Assembly (NCBI GenBank): GCA_900770215.1 | Contig: CAAGJW010000078.1 | Coordinates: 1-64,000, forward strand | DNA from: Bacteroidales bacterium | GTDB taxonomy: Bacteria; Bacteroidota; Bacteroidia; Bacteroidales; Muribaculaceae | Length of the DNA stretch: 64,000 bases | Direction of reading: 5' to 3' | Part shown: positions 16,344 through 24,595 of the stretch, piece after piece | Position numbering within the stretch: the first letter of the stretch is position 1 | Layout of the letters: each line of letters starts with the position of its first letter | Translations under genes and position numbers: made by a program | Notes under the pieces: generated by a model | Told to the model about the DNA's origin: nothing | Seen by the model: only the letters and a program-made list of their open reading frames with translations | Database searches by the model: none

Positions 16344-18809
16344 ATGAATGTATCATACAAATGGTTGAAGGAATACATCGACTTCGACTTGACCCCGCAG
16401 CAAGTGAGCGACGCGCTCACCTCGCTGGGGCTCGAGGTGGATGCGCTTGAAGAAGTAGAAACGATCAAAGGCGGCCTCAAGGGGCTGGTGGTGGGCCAGG
16501 TGCTCACGTGCGAGCCTCACCCCAACAGCGACCACATGCACACCACGACCGTCGACCTGGGTAACGGTCAGGCTCCGGTGCAGATCGTGTGCGGCGCGCC
16601 CAACGTGGCAGCCGGCCAGAAGGTGATTGTGGCCACCATAGGCACCAAGCTCTACGACGGCGACCAGGAATTTGTGATCAAGAAGTCGAAGCTGCGCGGT
16701 GTGGAGTCTTACGGCATGATATGTGCCGAGGACGAGATAGGCGTGGGCACCGACCATAACGGTATCATCGTGCTGCCCGACGACGCCCAGGTGGGCATGC
16801 CGGCAGCCCAGTACTATGGCGTGGAGAGCGACTGGCTCATCGAGGTCGACCTCACGCCCAACCGCATCGACGGCGCCTCGCACTATGGCGTGGCCCGCGA
16901 CCTGAGCGCGTGGATGAAGCGCCACGGCATGGCCACGCGGCTGCACCGCCCCAGTGTGGACGCCTTCAAGATCGACCGCCCCGACGGCGGCATCCCCGTC
17001 GAGGTGGAGAATGCCGAGGCCTGCCCGCGCTACTGCGGCATCACGGTGCGCAACGTGAAGGTGGGCGAGAGCCCCAAGTGGCTCAAAGACTACCTGAGCG
17101 CTGTGGGCCAGCGCCCCATCAACAATATCGTCGACATCACCAACTATATCCTGCTCGGCACCGGGCAGCCCATGCACTGCTTCGACCTGAGCAAGGTGAA
17201 AGGCGACAAGATCGTGGTGAAGACGGTGAAAGACGGTACAAAATTTGTGACCCTCGACGGCGTGGAGCGCACGCTCACCGACCGCGACCTCATGATATGC
17301 AACGCCGAGGAGCCCATGTGCATAGGCGGCGTGTTTGGCGGTCTCGACTCGGGTGTGACCGAGACCACGACCGACATTTTCCTGGAAAGCGCCTATTTCC
17401 ACCCCACGTGGATACGCAAGAGCGCCCGCCGCTTCGGGCTCAACACCGATGCCTCGTTCCGCTTTGAGCGCGGCATCGACCCCAACGACACCATCTACAA
17501 CCTGAAACTGGCCGCCCTGCTCGTCAAGGAGCTGGCCGGCGGCGAGACGTGCGGCGAGATCGTCGACGTGAAGGCCCACGACTTCCCGCCCTTCCCGGTC
17601 GAGCTGCGCTACGACTATGTGACCGGCCTCATAGGCAAAGACATAGGGCACGACACCATCAAGAGCATCGTCGAGAGCCTTGAGATGAAAGTGGTGGCCG
17701 AGGATGCCGAGAAGCTGAGCCTCGAGGTGCCCACCTATCGTGTCGACGTGCGCCGGCCCTGCGACGTGGTCGAGGACATCCTGCGCGTGTATGGCTACAA
17801 CAACGTGGAGTTTACCGACGAGATACACGGCTGCCTGAGCAACAAGGACGATGCCGACCTGCGCAACGACCTGCGCGAGCTCATAAGCAACCAGCTCACC
17901 AGCGAGGGCTACAACGAGATTATGAACAACTCGCTCACGGCCGCCAGCTACTACGAGGGCCTCGAAAGCTACCCTGTGGAGCACTGCGTGCGCGTGATCA
18001 ACGCCCTCTCGAGCGACCTCAACGTGATGCGCCAGACGCTGCTCTTCGGCGGCCTCGAGAGCCTGGCCCGCAACATCAACCGCAAGAATGCCAACCTGCG
18101 CATGTATGAGTTTGGCGATGTCTACAGCTACGATGCCACGGTCGACAACTCGCAGGTGGCCCTGGCCCCCTATAGCGAGCACACCGCCCTGGGCATGTGG
18201 CTCACGGGCAACAACCACGACGACAGCTGGGCCGACAAGGTGCGCCCCCTGAGCGTCTACGACCTCAAGGCCGCCGTGGCTGGCGTGCTGCGCCGTCTGG
18301 GCATCGCCCGCCACGACCTGGTGGTGGAGACCATGAGCAACGACCTGCTCGACCCCGCCCTGGTCTACAAGAACCGCGGCGGCAAGGTGCTGGGCGTGCT
18401 GGGCGTGGTCGACGAGGCCACAGCCAAGAAATTTGACGTCGACCAAGAGGTATACTTCGCCCAGTTCAACTGGAACCTGCTGTGCAAGCTGGCCGGCAAG
18501 AAGGATGTGAAATACACCGACCTGCCCAAGACGCTGCCCCTGCGCCGCGACCTGGCCCTGCTGGTCGACAATAGCGTGACCTATGCCCAAATCGAGCACG
18601 TGGTGGAGCAGAGCGAGAAGCGGCTGCTCAAGAGCGTGACCCTCTTCGACGTGTATGAGGGCAAGAACCTGGAGCCAGGCAAGAAGAGCTATGCCATATC
18701 GATGGTGCTGCAAGACGACCAGAAGACGCTCAACGACCACCAGATCGAGGCCGTGATGAAGAAAATTGTGGCCAACCTCGAGAAGCAGCTCGGTGCCAAG
18801 CTGCGATAA
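16344..18809 (+). CDS. pheT: Phenylalanyl-tRNA synthetase beta subunit
   Basis: 821 residues, normal for bacterial PheT. Domains in order: the N-terminal MNVSYKWLKEYIDF region; a tRNA-binding OB domain (about 40-155) containing PHPNSDHMHTTTVDLG; the B3/B4 editing region with HCFDLSKVKGDKI; the B5 domain; a synthetase-like core with FRFERGIDPNDT; and a C-terminal anticodon-binding ferredoxin fold (PLRRDLALLVD to LGAKLR). With PheS, encoded elsewhere, it charges tRNA-Phe in the cytosol. Own promoter; the cupin and yebC genes follow closely and may share the transcript. tRNA-Phe itself lies at 36226-36298. Confidence 0.97.
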   Translation: MNVSYKWLKEYIDFDLTPQQVSDALTSLGLEVDALEEVETIKGGLKGLVVGQVLTCEPHPNSDHMHTTTVDLGNGQAPVQIVCGAPNVAAGQKVIVATIGTKLYDGDQEFVIKKSKLRGVESYGMICAEDEIGVGTDHNGIIVLPDDAQVGMPAAQYYGVESDWLIEVDLTPNRIDGASHYGVARDLSAWMKRHGMATRLHRPSVDAFKIDRPDGGIPVEVENAEACPRYCGITVRNVKVGESPKWLKDYLSAVGQRPINNIVDITNYILLGTGQPMHCFDLSKVKGDKIVVKTVKDGTKFVTLDGVERTLTDRDLMICNAEEPMCIGGVFGGLDSGVTETTTDIFLESAYFHPTWIRKSARRFGLNTDASFRFERGIDPNDTIYNLKLAALLVKELAGGETCGEIVDVKAHDFPPFPVELRYDYVTGLIGKDIGHDTIKSIVESLEMKVVAEDAEKLSLEVPTYRVDVRRPCDVVEDILRVYGYNNVEFTDEIHGCLSNKDDADLRNDLRELISNQLTSEGYNEIMNNSLTAASYYEGLESYPVEHCVRVINALSSDLNVMRQTLLFGGLESLARNINRKNANLRMYEFGDVYSYDATVDNSQVALAPYSEHTALGMWLTGNNHDDSWADKVRPLSVYDLKAAVAGVLRRLGIARHDLVVETMSNDLLDPALVYKNRGGKVLGVLGVVDEATAKKFDVDQEVYFAQFNWNLLCKLAGKKDVKYTDLPKTLPLRRDLALLVDNSVTYAQIEHVVEQSEKRLLKSVTLFDVYEGKNLEPGKKSYAISMVLQDDQKTLNDHQIEAVMKKIVANLEKQLGAKLR

Positions 18810-18848
18810 CGACAAATAAATATAGAAACTACTATTATCGATACAGCA

Positions 18849-19184
18849 ATGATAATTGATTTCAACGACATCGAAGAGAAGACCGTGCCCCACTTCAAGG
18901 GCGGCGAGAAAGAGTATCGCGTGCGCACCTATCTCGACAGCGAGAACCGCATCATGCGCGGCGTGCTCAAGCCCGGAGCAAGCATAGGCTACCACAAGCA
19001 CGAGCTCAACAGCGAGATCATGTACATCCTCGCGGGCAAGGGCCACGTGCTCTACGACCAGGGCGAGGAAGACGTGGCCGCCGGCCAGGTCACCTACTGC
19101 CCCAAGGGCCACAGCCACAGCCTCATCAACAACGGCGACGAGGACCTCGTGTTTCTGGGCATCGTGGGCGAGCATCACGACTGA
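18849..19184 (+). CDS. Small single-domain cupin protein
   Basis: 111 residues forming one double-stranded beta-helix. Cupin motif 1 reads GASIGYHKHELNSEIMYILAGKG (split: GASIGYHKHELNSE, then IMYILAGKG) and motif 2 reads PKGHSHSLINNGDEDL. The His and Glu residues give the usual metal-binding set. Such stand-alone cupins may be sugar-binding, mannose-6-phosphate-isomerase-like or dioxygenase-like, and the substrate cannot be told. Gaps of 39 nt from pheT and 65 nt to yebC suggest one transcript. Confidence 0.85.
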   Translation: MIIDFNDIEEKTVPHFKGGEKEYRVRTYLDSENRIMRGVLKPGASIGYHKHELNSEIMYILAGKGHVLYDQGEEDVAAGQVTYCPKGHSHSLINNGDEDLVFLGIVGEHHD

Positions 19185-19249
19185 GGGCACGCGTCACCAC
19201 GACACACTATCGACACTAAAACAAGAAAAAATTTAAATATCGAAACAAC

Positions 19250-19987
19250 ATGGGAAGAGCTTTTGAATATCGCAAAGCAAGAAAATTGAAACGATGGGGC
19301 AACATGTCGCGCACATTCACCCGCATCGGTAAGGAAATCACCATTGCCGTCAAGGCCGGCGGCCCCGACCCCAGCGGCAACTCCCGCCTGCGTGCCCTCA
19401 TTGCCAACGCCAAGGCCGAGAACATGCCCAAGGCTACCTGGATGAACGCCATCAAGAAGGCCACCGAGAGCGATGCCAAGGACTACAAGGAGGTGATCTA
19501 CGAGGGATTTGCCCCCAACGGCATCGCCGTGATCGTGGAGTGCGCCACCGACAACACCACCCGCACCGTGGCCAACCTGCGCAACTACTTCAACAAGAAC
19601 GGCGGCACGCTGGGCAACAGCGGCACCACCATCTTCATGTTCAGCCACAAGTGCTACTTCCACGTTAAGCCCAAAGACGGCGTCACACTCGACGACCTCG
19701 AGCTGGAGCTCATCGACTGCGGTGCCGAGGACTTTGACCAGGACGACGAGGAAATCATCATCTCGGGCCCCTTCGAGGCCAATGGCGACATTCAGAAGTA
19801 TCTCGAGGACAACGGCTTCGAGATTGCCAGCAGCGAACTCGTGTATGAGCCGGCCGAGTACAAGGACCTCGAGGGCGAGGCCCGCGAGCAGGTCGACAAG
19901 CTTGTGGAGGCTGTAGAGGAGGACGAAGACGTGCAGAACGTGTTCACCAACATGCGCGAGCCCGACGAGGAGCCCGCCGAGGAATAA
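19250..19987 (+). CDS. yebC: YebC/PmpR family protein
   Basis: 245 residues. The N-terminus MGRAFEYRKARKLKRWGNMSR is the Bacteroidota form of the family's MAGHSKW-type start. Family landmarks include NSRLRALIANAKAENMPK, IYEGFAPNGIAVIVEC, TDNTTRT and GTTIFMFSHK. YebC proteins have been described as DNA-binding regulators and, more recently, as helping ribosomes through difficult peptide stretches. Last gene before a strong terminator and the probable end of the pheT-cupin-yebC run. Confidence 0.93.
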   Translation: MGRAFEYRKARKLKRWGNMSRTFTRIGKEITIAVKAGGPDPSGNSRLRALIANAKAENMPKATWMNAIKKATESDAKDYKEVIYEGFAPNGIAVIVECATDNTTRTVANLRNYFNKNGGTLGNSGTTIFMFSHKCYFHVKPKDGVTLDDLELELIDCGAEDFDQDDEEIIISGPFEANGDIQKYLEDNGFEIASSELVYEPAEYKDLEGEAREQVDKLVEAVEEDEDVQNVFTNMREPDEEPAEE

Positions 19988-20029
19988 AGCAGGCCCCGCC
20001 TCACAGCCCGAGTGCCAGTCACACATCAC

Positions 20030-20075
20030 ATGGCGGCCGCTGCAATGCATGCAGGCGGCCGCCATTCATGTTTTT
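20030..20075 (+). terminator. Rho-independent terminator after yebC
   Basis: An 11-bp perfect GC-rich stem (20030-20040 with 20055-20065) with T5 shortly after. Confidence 0.88.
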
Positions 20076-20180
20076 GCCCGTTTTTTGCCTGTATGTCGAA
20101 AAAATGGCGTAAATTTACAAGCTTAATATAGGCAGTCAACAATTATCAACTACTTAACGTAATCATATAAAAGTACCATC

Positions 20181-21251
20181 ATGAGGAAAATATTGCTTTT
20201 CGCCCTTGCCATCGTGTGCTCGGTCGTTGCAGTCTCGTCGCAGAACGCTGCCCAGCAGGGCAAGCGCTACAACGTGTATGGCGTGATGTTCTACAACCTG
20301 GAGAACCTCTTCGACACGATCAACTCCAACGGCACCTACGACCTGGAGTTCTCGCCGCACGGCGCCCGCCAGTGGAACACCGACAAGTATTACAAGAAGC
20401 TGCACAACCTGGCCTATGCCATCAGCCAGATGACCACGCCGGCCACCCCCTACGGCCCGGCCGTGATAGGCGTGTCGGAGGTGGAGAACATCAGCGTGCT
20501 GCAAGACCTGGTGCGCCAGCCCGAGCTCAAGCCCTGGCACCTGCAGATTGTGCACCACGACAGTCCCGACCGTCGCGGCATCGACGTGGCCGTGCTCTAC
20601 AACCCGCGCTATTTCACCTTCACGGGCGACAGCACCTTCCAGCGGCTGGTGGTGCCCGGCTACCCCAGCTTCCGCACCCGCGACCAGTGGTGTGTGAGCG
20701 GCAAGCTGGCCGGCGAGAACGTGAGCATCATCGTCAACCACTGGCCCTCGCGGCTGGGCGGCCAGGAGCGCTCGAGCTACTTGCGCGAGGCGGCCGCAGC
20801 CATGTGCCGCCGCACGGTCGACTCGCTGCTGGCCGTTGACCCGGGCCGCGGCGTGATATTCATGGGCGACCTCAACGACGACCCCATGGACGTGAGCTGT
20901 GCCAAGGTGCTGGGCGGCAAGCGGTATATCAAGGACGTGACTGCCCCCGCCGACTTGTACAACCCCTTTTGGGAAAAACTGGCCAAGGGCATAGGCACGC
21001 TCGCCTACAAGGGCGGCTGGAACCTCTTCGACCAAATCATGATGTCGCAATACTTCACGCAGCACTATGAGGGCAAAGACAAGCCCCACCTCACCTTCCT
21101 GCGTGCCGAGGTGCTCAACCGCGAGTTTCTGCGCAATGCCGACGGCGACTACAAGGGCTACCCGCACCGCACCTTTGCCAGCGGCGTGTTTCTCAACGGC
21201 TACAGCGATCACTTCCCCACCGAGATTTTCCTCACCAAGGAGGTGAAATGA
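20181..21251 (+). CDS. Secreted endonuclease/exonuclease/phosphatase-family protein
   Basis: 356 residues with a signal peptide (1-20, VAVSSQ). The EEP-fold motifs are clear: MFYNLENLFDT (about 34-44), VIGVSEVENISVL with the metal-binding glutamate, IIVNHWPSR, MGDLNDDPMD (about 230), and the closing SDHFPTEIF histidine. The family includes DNase I-like nucleases and phosphodiesterases; secreted Bacteroidales members are unassigned. A near-consensus box TAAATTTA at 20112-20119 could drive it. It would act in the periplasm or on the surface, possibly scavenging phosphate or nucleic acid. Confidence 0.85.
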   Translation: MRKILLFALAIVCSVVAVSSQNAAQQGKRYNVYGVMFYNLENLFDTINSNGTYDLEFSPHGARQWNTDKYYKKLHNLAYAISQMTTPATPYGPAVIGVSEVENISVLQDLVRQPELKPWHLQIVHHDSPDRRGIDVAVLYNPRYFTFTGDSTFQRLVVPGYPSFRTRDQWCVSGKLAGENVSIIVNHWPSRLGGQERSSYLREAAAAMCRRTVDSLLAVDPGRGVIFMGDLNDDPMDVSCAKVLGGKRYIKDVTAPADLYNPFWEKLAKGIGTLAYKGGWNLFDQIMMSQYFTQHYEGKDKPHLTFLRAEVLNREFLRNADGDYKGYPHRTFASGVFLNGYSDHFPTEIFLTKEVK

Positions 21252-21382
21252 GCGTGCGATTAACACACGTTTGCAGCATTGGGAATGAAAGTTGCACTAC
21301 TGCTGTGCACCTTTGCACTGCATGAAATGAAAAAACGGGTCGGTCCCGTAACTGAACAATAAAACAACAACACGATATAGCA

Positions 21383-22480
21383 ATGAAAGAAAACAACAAC
21401 GAGCTGCCTCTTGACGACGCCGTCGAGGCAACACAACCCCAGCGCAAAGAGATATCTCCCGAGAAGATCAAGGCGCTGCAGGTGGCAATGGACAAGATCG
21501 ACAAGACCTATGGCCGCGGCTCGATCATGAAGCTGGGCGACGACCACATCGAGAACGTAGAGGTGATACCCACCGGGTCGATAGGCCTCGACTTTGCACT
21601 GGGCGTGGGCGGTTATCCACGCGGGCGCATCATCGAGATCTACGGCCCCGAGTCGAGCGGCAAGACCACGCTGGCCATTCATGCCATCGCCGAGGCCCAG
21701 AAGCTGGGCGGCATTGCAGCCATCATCGATGCCGAGCACGCCTTCGACCGCTTCTATGCCGAGAGCCTGGGCGTGGATGTGAACAGCCTGCTCATCTCGC
21801 AGCCCGACAACGGCGAGCAGGCACTGGAGATAGCCGACCAGCTCATTCGCTCGTCGGCCATCGACATCATTGTCATCGACTCGGTGGCAGCCCTCACGCC
21901 CAAGGCCGAGATCGAGGGCGAGATGGGCGACAGCAAGATGGGCCTGCAAGCCCGGCTCATGAGCCAGGCTCTGCGCAAGCTCACGGCCACCATAAGCAAG
22001 ACCAACACGTGCTGCATCTTCATCAACCAGCTGCGCGAGAAGCTGGGCGTGCTCTTCGGCAACCCCGAGACCACGACCGGCGGCAACGCACTGAAGTTCT
22101 ACTCGAGCGTGCGCATCGACATACGCCGCGTGGGCCAGCTCAAAAACGGCGACCAGGTGGTGGGCAGCCTCACCCGCGTGAAGGTGGTGAAAAACAAGGT
22201 GGCGCCGCCGTTCCGCAAGGCCGAGTTTGAAATTCTCTTTGGCAAGGGCATCAGCAAGGTGGGCGAGATCGTGGACCTGGGCGTGCAATTCGGCATCGTC
22301 AAGAAGAGCGGTGCCTGGTTCTCCTATGAGGGCACCAAGCTGGGCCAGGGTCGCGACAACACCAAGCAGCTCATTGCCGACAATCCCGAGCTGGCCGAGG
22401 AGCTTGAGGCCAAGATCATGGCTGCCATGCGCGGCGAGAAGCCCGAGGGCGACAATGCCGCTGCTGCCGACAAGGCTTGA
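21383..22480 (+). CDS. recA: Recombinase A
   Basis: 365 residues, slightly longer than the E. coli protein. A core opening VAMDKIDKTYGRGSIMKLGD is followed by Walker A GPESSGKT (residues 88-95), IDAEHAFD, IIVIDSVAAL, the L1/L2 DNA-binding loops, INQLREKLGVLFGNPETTTG, and an acidic, alanine-rich C-terminus. It drives homologous recombination and strand exchange. No LexA-type box or clear -7 element is seen in the 131-nt gap upstream. Confidence 0.98.
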   Translation: MKENNNELPLDDAVEATQPQRKEISPEKIKALQVAMDKIDKTYGRGSIMKLGDDHIENVEVIPTGSIGLDFALGVGGYPRGRIIEIYGPESSGKTTLAIHAIAEAQKLGGIAAIIDAEHAFDRFYAESLGVDVNSLLISQPDNGEQALEIADQLIRSSAIDIIVIDSVAALTPKAEIEGEMGDSKMGLQARLMSQALRKLTATISKTNTCCIFINQLREKLGVLFGNPETTTGGNALKFYSSVRIDIRRVGQLKNGDQVVGSLTRVKVVKNKVAPPFRKAEFEILFGKGISKVGEIVDLGVQFGIVKKSGAWFSYEGTKLGQGRDNTKQLIADNPELAEELEAKIMAAMRGEKPEGDNAAAADKA

Positions 22481-22525
22481 AATACCCTGGCTGCCGTCGA
22501 CTGTTAAGCATTGTTTAAATCACAC

Positions 22526-22559
22526 ACCGGTGGTGCACTTTTTGGGCATCACCGGTTTT
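22526..22559 (+). terminator. Terminator after recA
   Basis: A hairpin with 10 of 11 bases paired (22526-22536 with 22545-22555) and T4. It ends only about 20 nt before the next gene's promoter box. Confidence 0.7.
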
Positions 22560-22578
22560 CATTTTAGACCAAAAAGCT

Positions 22579-22586
22579 TATTTTTG
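22579..22586 (+). promoter_or_regulatory. -7 promoter box (TATTTTTG) abutting a start codon
   Basis: Exact TAnnTTTG match with only 4 nt before the ATG at 22591, so transcription should begin at or beside the start codon (leaderless mRNA). Confidence 0.6.
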
Positions 22587-22590
22587 CTAT

Positions 22591-23433
22591 ATGAAACGTT
22601 TTCTATTCATTGCAGTTGCGTGCCTGCTGTGCTGTTTGGGGGCCAGGGCCTACGAGGGGTCGATGAAGACTCACAACGCCATTGCAGCAGGCGGCTACCA
22701 GTTCTGGATCTACACTCCCGCGGGCTACGACGGCTCGCAGGCGCAGCCTGTGGTCATCTTTCTGCACGGCCGCAGCCTGTGCGGCCACAACCTGCAGGCG
22801 GTGCTGCGCTACGGCACACTCGACGCCATAAAGCGCGGCATGGTGATGCCGGCCATCGTGATTGCCCCGCAGACGCCGGGCAGCTGGAACCCCCGCAAGC
22901 TGGGCGACCTGCTCGACTGGGTCGAGGCCAACTACAACGTCGACACCACCCGCGTCTATGTGCTGGGCATGAGCCTGGGCGGCTATGGCACGATGGACTT
23001 CTGCGGCACCTATCCTGGCCGCATCGCTGCCGGCATGGCCCTGTGCGGCGGCACCACGTTGCGCAACGTCGACGGGCTGGGCGAGCTGCCCTTCTGGATA
23101 CTGCACGGCACTGCCGACCGCGCTGTGGGCATCAATTGCTCAAAGGCGGTGGTAAAGCAGCTGCAAGACGACGGCAAGGACTCGCGCCTGCGCTACGACT
23201 GGCTGCCTGGCGCCTCGCACGGCGCCCTGGCCCGCGCCTTCTATCTCAAGGACACCTACGACTGGCTCTTTGCCCACTCGCTGGCCGACCCCGAGCGTCC
23301 TGTGGAGCGTGCCGTCAACATCGACAACGATATCCTCAACATGGCCTACAGCGAGCTGCGCCTGCTCACACGCCTGGTGGGCGAGGACGATGCCGATGAG
23401 AACCCCCTCGAGTACCAAGACCAAGAAAAATAA
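22591..23433 (+). CDS. Secreted alpha/beta hydrolase (esterase/prolyl-oligopeptidase-like)
   Basis: 280 residues with a signal peptide (1-20, CCLGARA). Hydrolase features are VVIFLHGRSLCG (oxyanion region), the nucleophile elbow GMSLGGYG with Ser near residue 128, Asp in HGTADRAVG near 174 and His in GASHGALAR near 210. This resembles the small secreted esterases (feruloyl or acetyl-xylan type) and phospholipase-like members of the fold; the substrate is unknown. The start is supported by the signal peptide and by the promoter box lying just before it. Confidence 0.85.
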   Translation: MKRFLFIAVACLLCCLGARAYEGSMKTHNAIAAGGYQFWIYTPAGYDGSQAQPVVIFLHGRSLCGHNLQAVLRYGTLDAIKRGMVMPAIVIAPQTPGSWNPRKLGDLLDWVEANYNVDTTRVYVLGMSLGGYGTMDFCGTYPGRIAAGMALCGGTTLRNVDGLGELPFWILHGTADRAVGINCSKAVVKQLQDDGKDSRLRYDWLPGASHGALARAFYLKDTYDWLFAHSLADPERPVERAVNIDNDILNMAYSELRLLTRLVGEDDADENPLEYQDQEK

Positions 23434-23488
23434 AATGAATTTGTGGTAAAATAATAATATAAAATTTGCATTATGCCCATTTGTGTTG

Positions 23489-23496
23489 TATCTTTG
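23489..23496 (+). promoter_or_regulatory. -7 promoter box (TATCTTTG)
   Basis: Exact match with a TTTG about 20 bp upstream (23465-23468). It lies inside the longest possible reading frame from 23483 and so favours the downstream ATG at 23549. Confidence 0.7.
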
Positions 23497-23548
23497 TGGT
23501 GTTGAAACTCCCACACACGATAATGTACCATATAAAATACAACACACA

Positions 23549-24001
23549 ATGAACACACACACATCACCCAGGGCCGCAGCCTGCGGCCACACCTATTGCC
23601 GCCGCCGTCGCGACAAGGAATTCAGCCAGTACTATCACGAGGTGCTGCACTTCATGAAGAAGCACAGGGTGAAAAACCCCAAGCGCCGTGCGCTCGACTA
23701 TGCCCTGGCGACCGGGGCGCCGCACTACGACGTCGACTTCGACTATGCCTATCGCATCATGTGCGACCACCTCAACCGCGACAGCCTGCCCGTGAAGGGC
23801 GAGGTGCGCCGGGCCTTGTGGCTGGAGCTGGCCGGCAAGGTGCAGGAGCTCATGCAGGCTGGCGTGGGTGTGGCCCCGGCGCTCGAGTTTGTGCTCGAGC
23901 ACGGACGCGCATCGCATTTCTTCATCAGCCGCAGCAACGTGAGGGCGCACTTGGGCAAGCTGCTTCAGCCCAACCGGCAATACAATCTTGGTTCACTTTA
24001 A
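23549..24001 (+). CDS. Small basic protein of unknown function
   Basis: 150 residues using the ATG downstream of the promoter box. The N-terminus is rich in Arg and His (CRRRRDKEF), with a central YDVDFDYAYRIMCDHLNR segment and a C-terminal SHFFISRSNVRAHL. I do not recognise a named domain. The shape weakly recalls small unassigned proteins of Bacteroidales phages, from memory only. It is followed 26 nt later by another small unknown gene on the same strand and probably the same transcript. Confidence 0.65.
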   Translation: MNTHTSPRAAACGHTYCRRRRDKEFSQYYHEVLHFMKKHRVKNPKRRALDYALATGAPHYDVDFDYAYRIMCDHLNRDSLPVKGEVRRALWLELAGKVQELMQAGVGVAPALEFVLEHGRASHFFISRSNVRAHLGKLLQPNRQYNLGSL

Positions 24002-24027
24002 ATCGATACTCAACAATACCACATGAA

Positions 24028-24480
24028 ATGACACACATCACCAATGTAATCGAAATCGCTGTCGACAAGGCCGACATTCTCGAGGCCATCTATGCAGCCA
24101 GCGCGTGGCACTGCATGGTCTACAAGCAGGCGCCCCGCCTCACGCCCGACCAGGAGCGCCTGTGCATGATGAAGGTGAAAGAGGGCTACGACGACCTCTA
24201 CAGCCGCGTGATGGGCTACACCCACCTGGCCAACTTCAACCCCAACGCCGAGAGCGGCAATGTGCGCTTTGCCTTTGCATTCAGCCACCCGGTTGGGATG
24301 ACAGTGCCCGAGGGGCTCAAGCAGCTTGTGACCCAGCTGCTGGCCAACTTTGCGCTCAAGCGCTTCTATGGCGACCAGGCGAGCTACTTTGGGGCGGCAT
24401 GGCTCAAGTACCGTGCACAGCTGTTGCTTGCCTTTGCCCGCGACGACAACGGGATCCCCATCGACACGCTGCCGGCATGA
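24028..24480 (+). CDS. Small alpha-helical protein of unknown function
   Basis: 150 residues, no signal peptide or membrane helix. It starts MTHITNVIEIAVDKADILE; an alternative ATG 5 nt upstream is in another frame. Helical segments include AIYAASAWHCMVYKQAPRL, and the C-terminus contains LLANFALKRFYGDQASYFG. No recognised domain. Probably co-transcribed with 23549-24001 and ends at a bidirectional terminator. Confidence 0.65.
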   Translation: MTHITNVIEIAVDKADILEAIYAASAWHCMVYKQAPRLTPDQERLCMMKVKEGYDDLYSRVMGYTHLANFNPNAESGNVRFAFAFSHPVGMTVPEGLKQLVTQLLANFALKRFYGDQASYFGAAWLKYRAQLLLAFARDDNGIPIDTLPA

Positions 24481-24502
24481 GCTTGAGGGCCCCAAAAAAC
24501 AG

Positions 24503-24549
24503 TGGCGGACCGTGAGTTGCACATGTGTGTGCTCGCGGTCCGCCATTTT
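24503..24549. terminator. Bidirectional terminator between convergent genes
   Basis: A 14-bp stem with one mismatch (24503-24516 with 24532-24545) is flanked by T4 on the plus strand and T6 on the minus strand. It serves the small genes on the left and the protease gene on the right. Confidence 0.88.
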
Positions 24550-24595
24550 CATAGAGAGAGGGGAGGAGTGGGGCGTTTCAGCCCACTGGCAGGTT

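Noticed and set aside
21252..21382. SOS box or clear promoter for recA
   Set aside because: No LexA-like palindrome and no exact TAnnTTTG box are present in this gap.
23483..23548. Upstream extension of the 150-residue basic protein
   Set aside because: The promoter -7 box lies inside this extension, so translation from 23483 would precede transcription.
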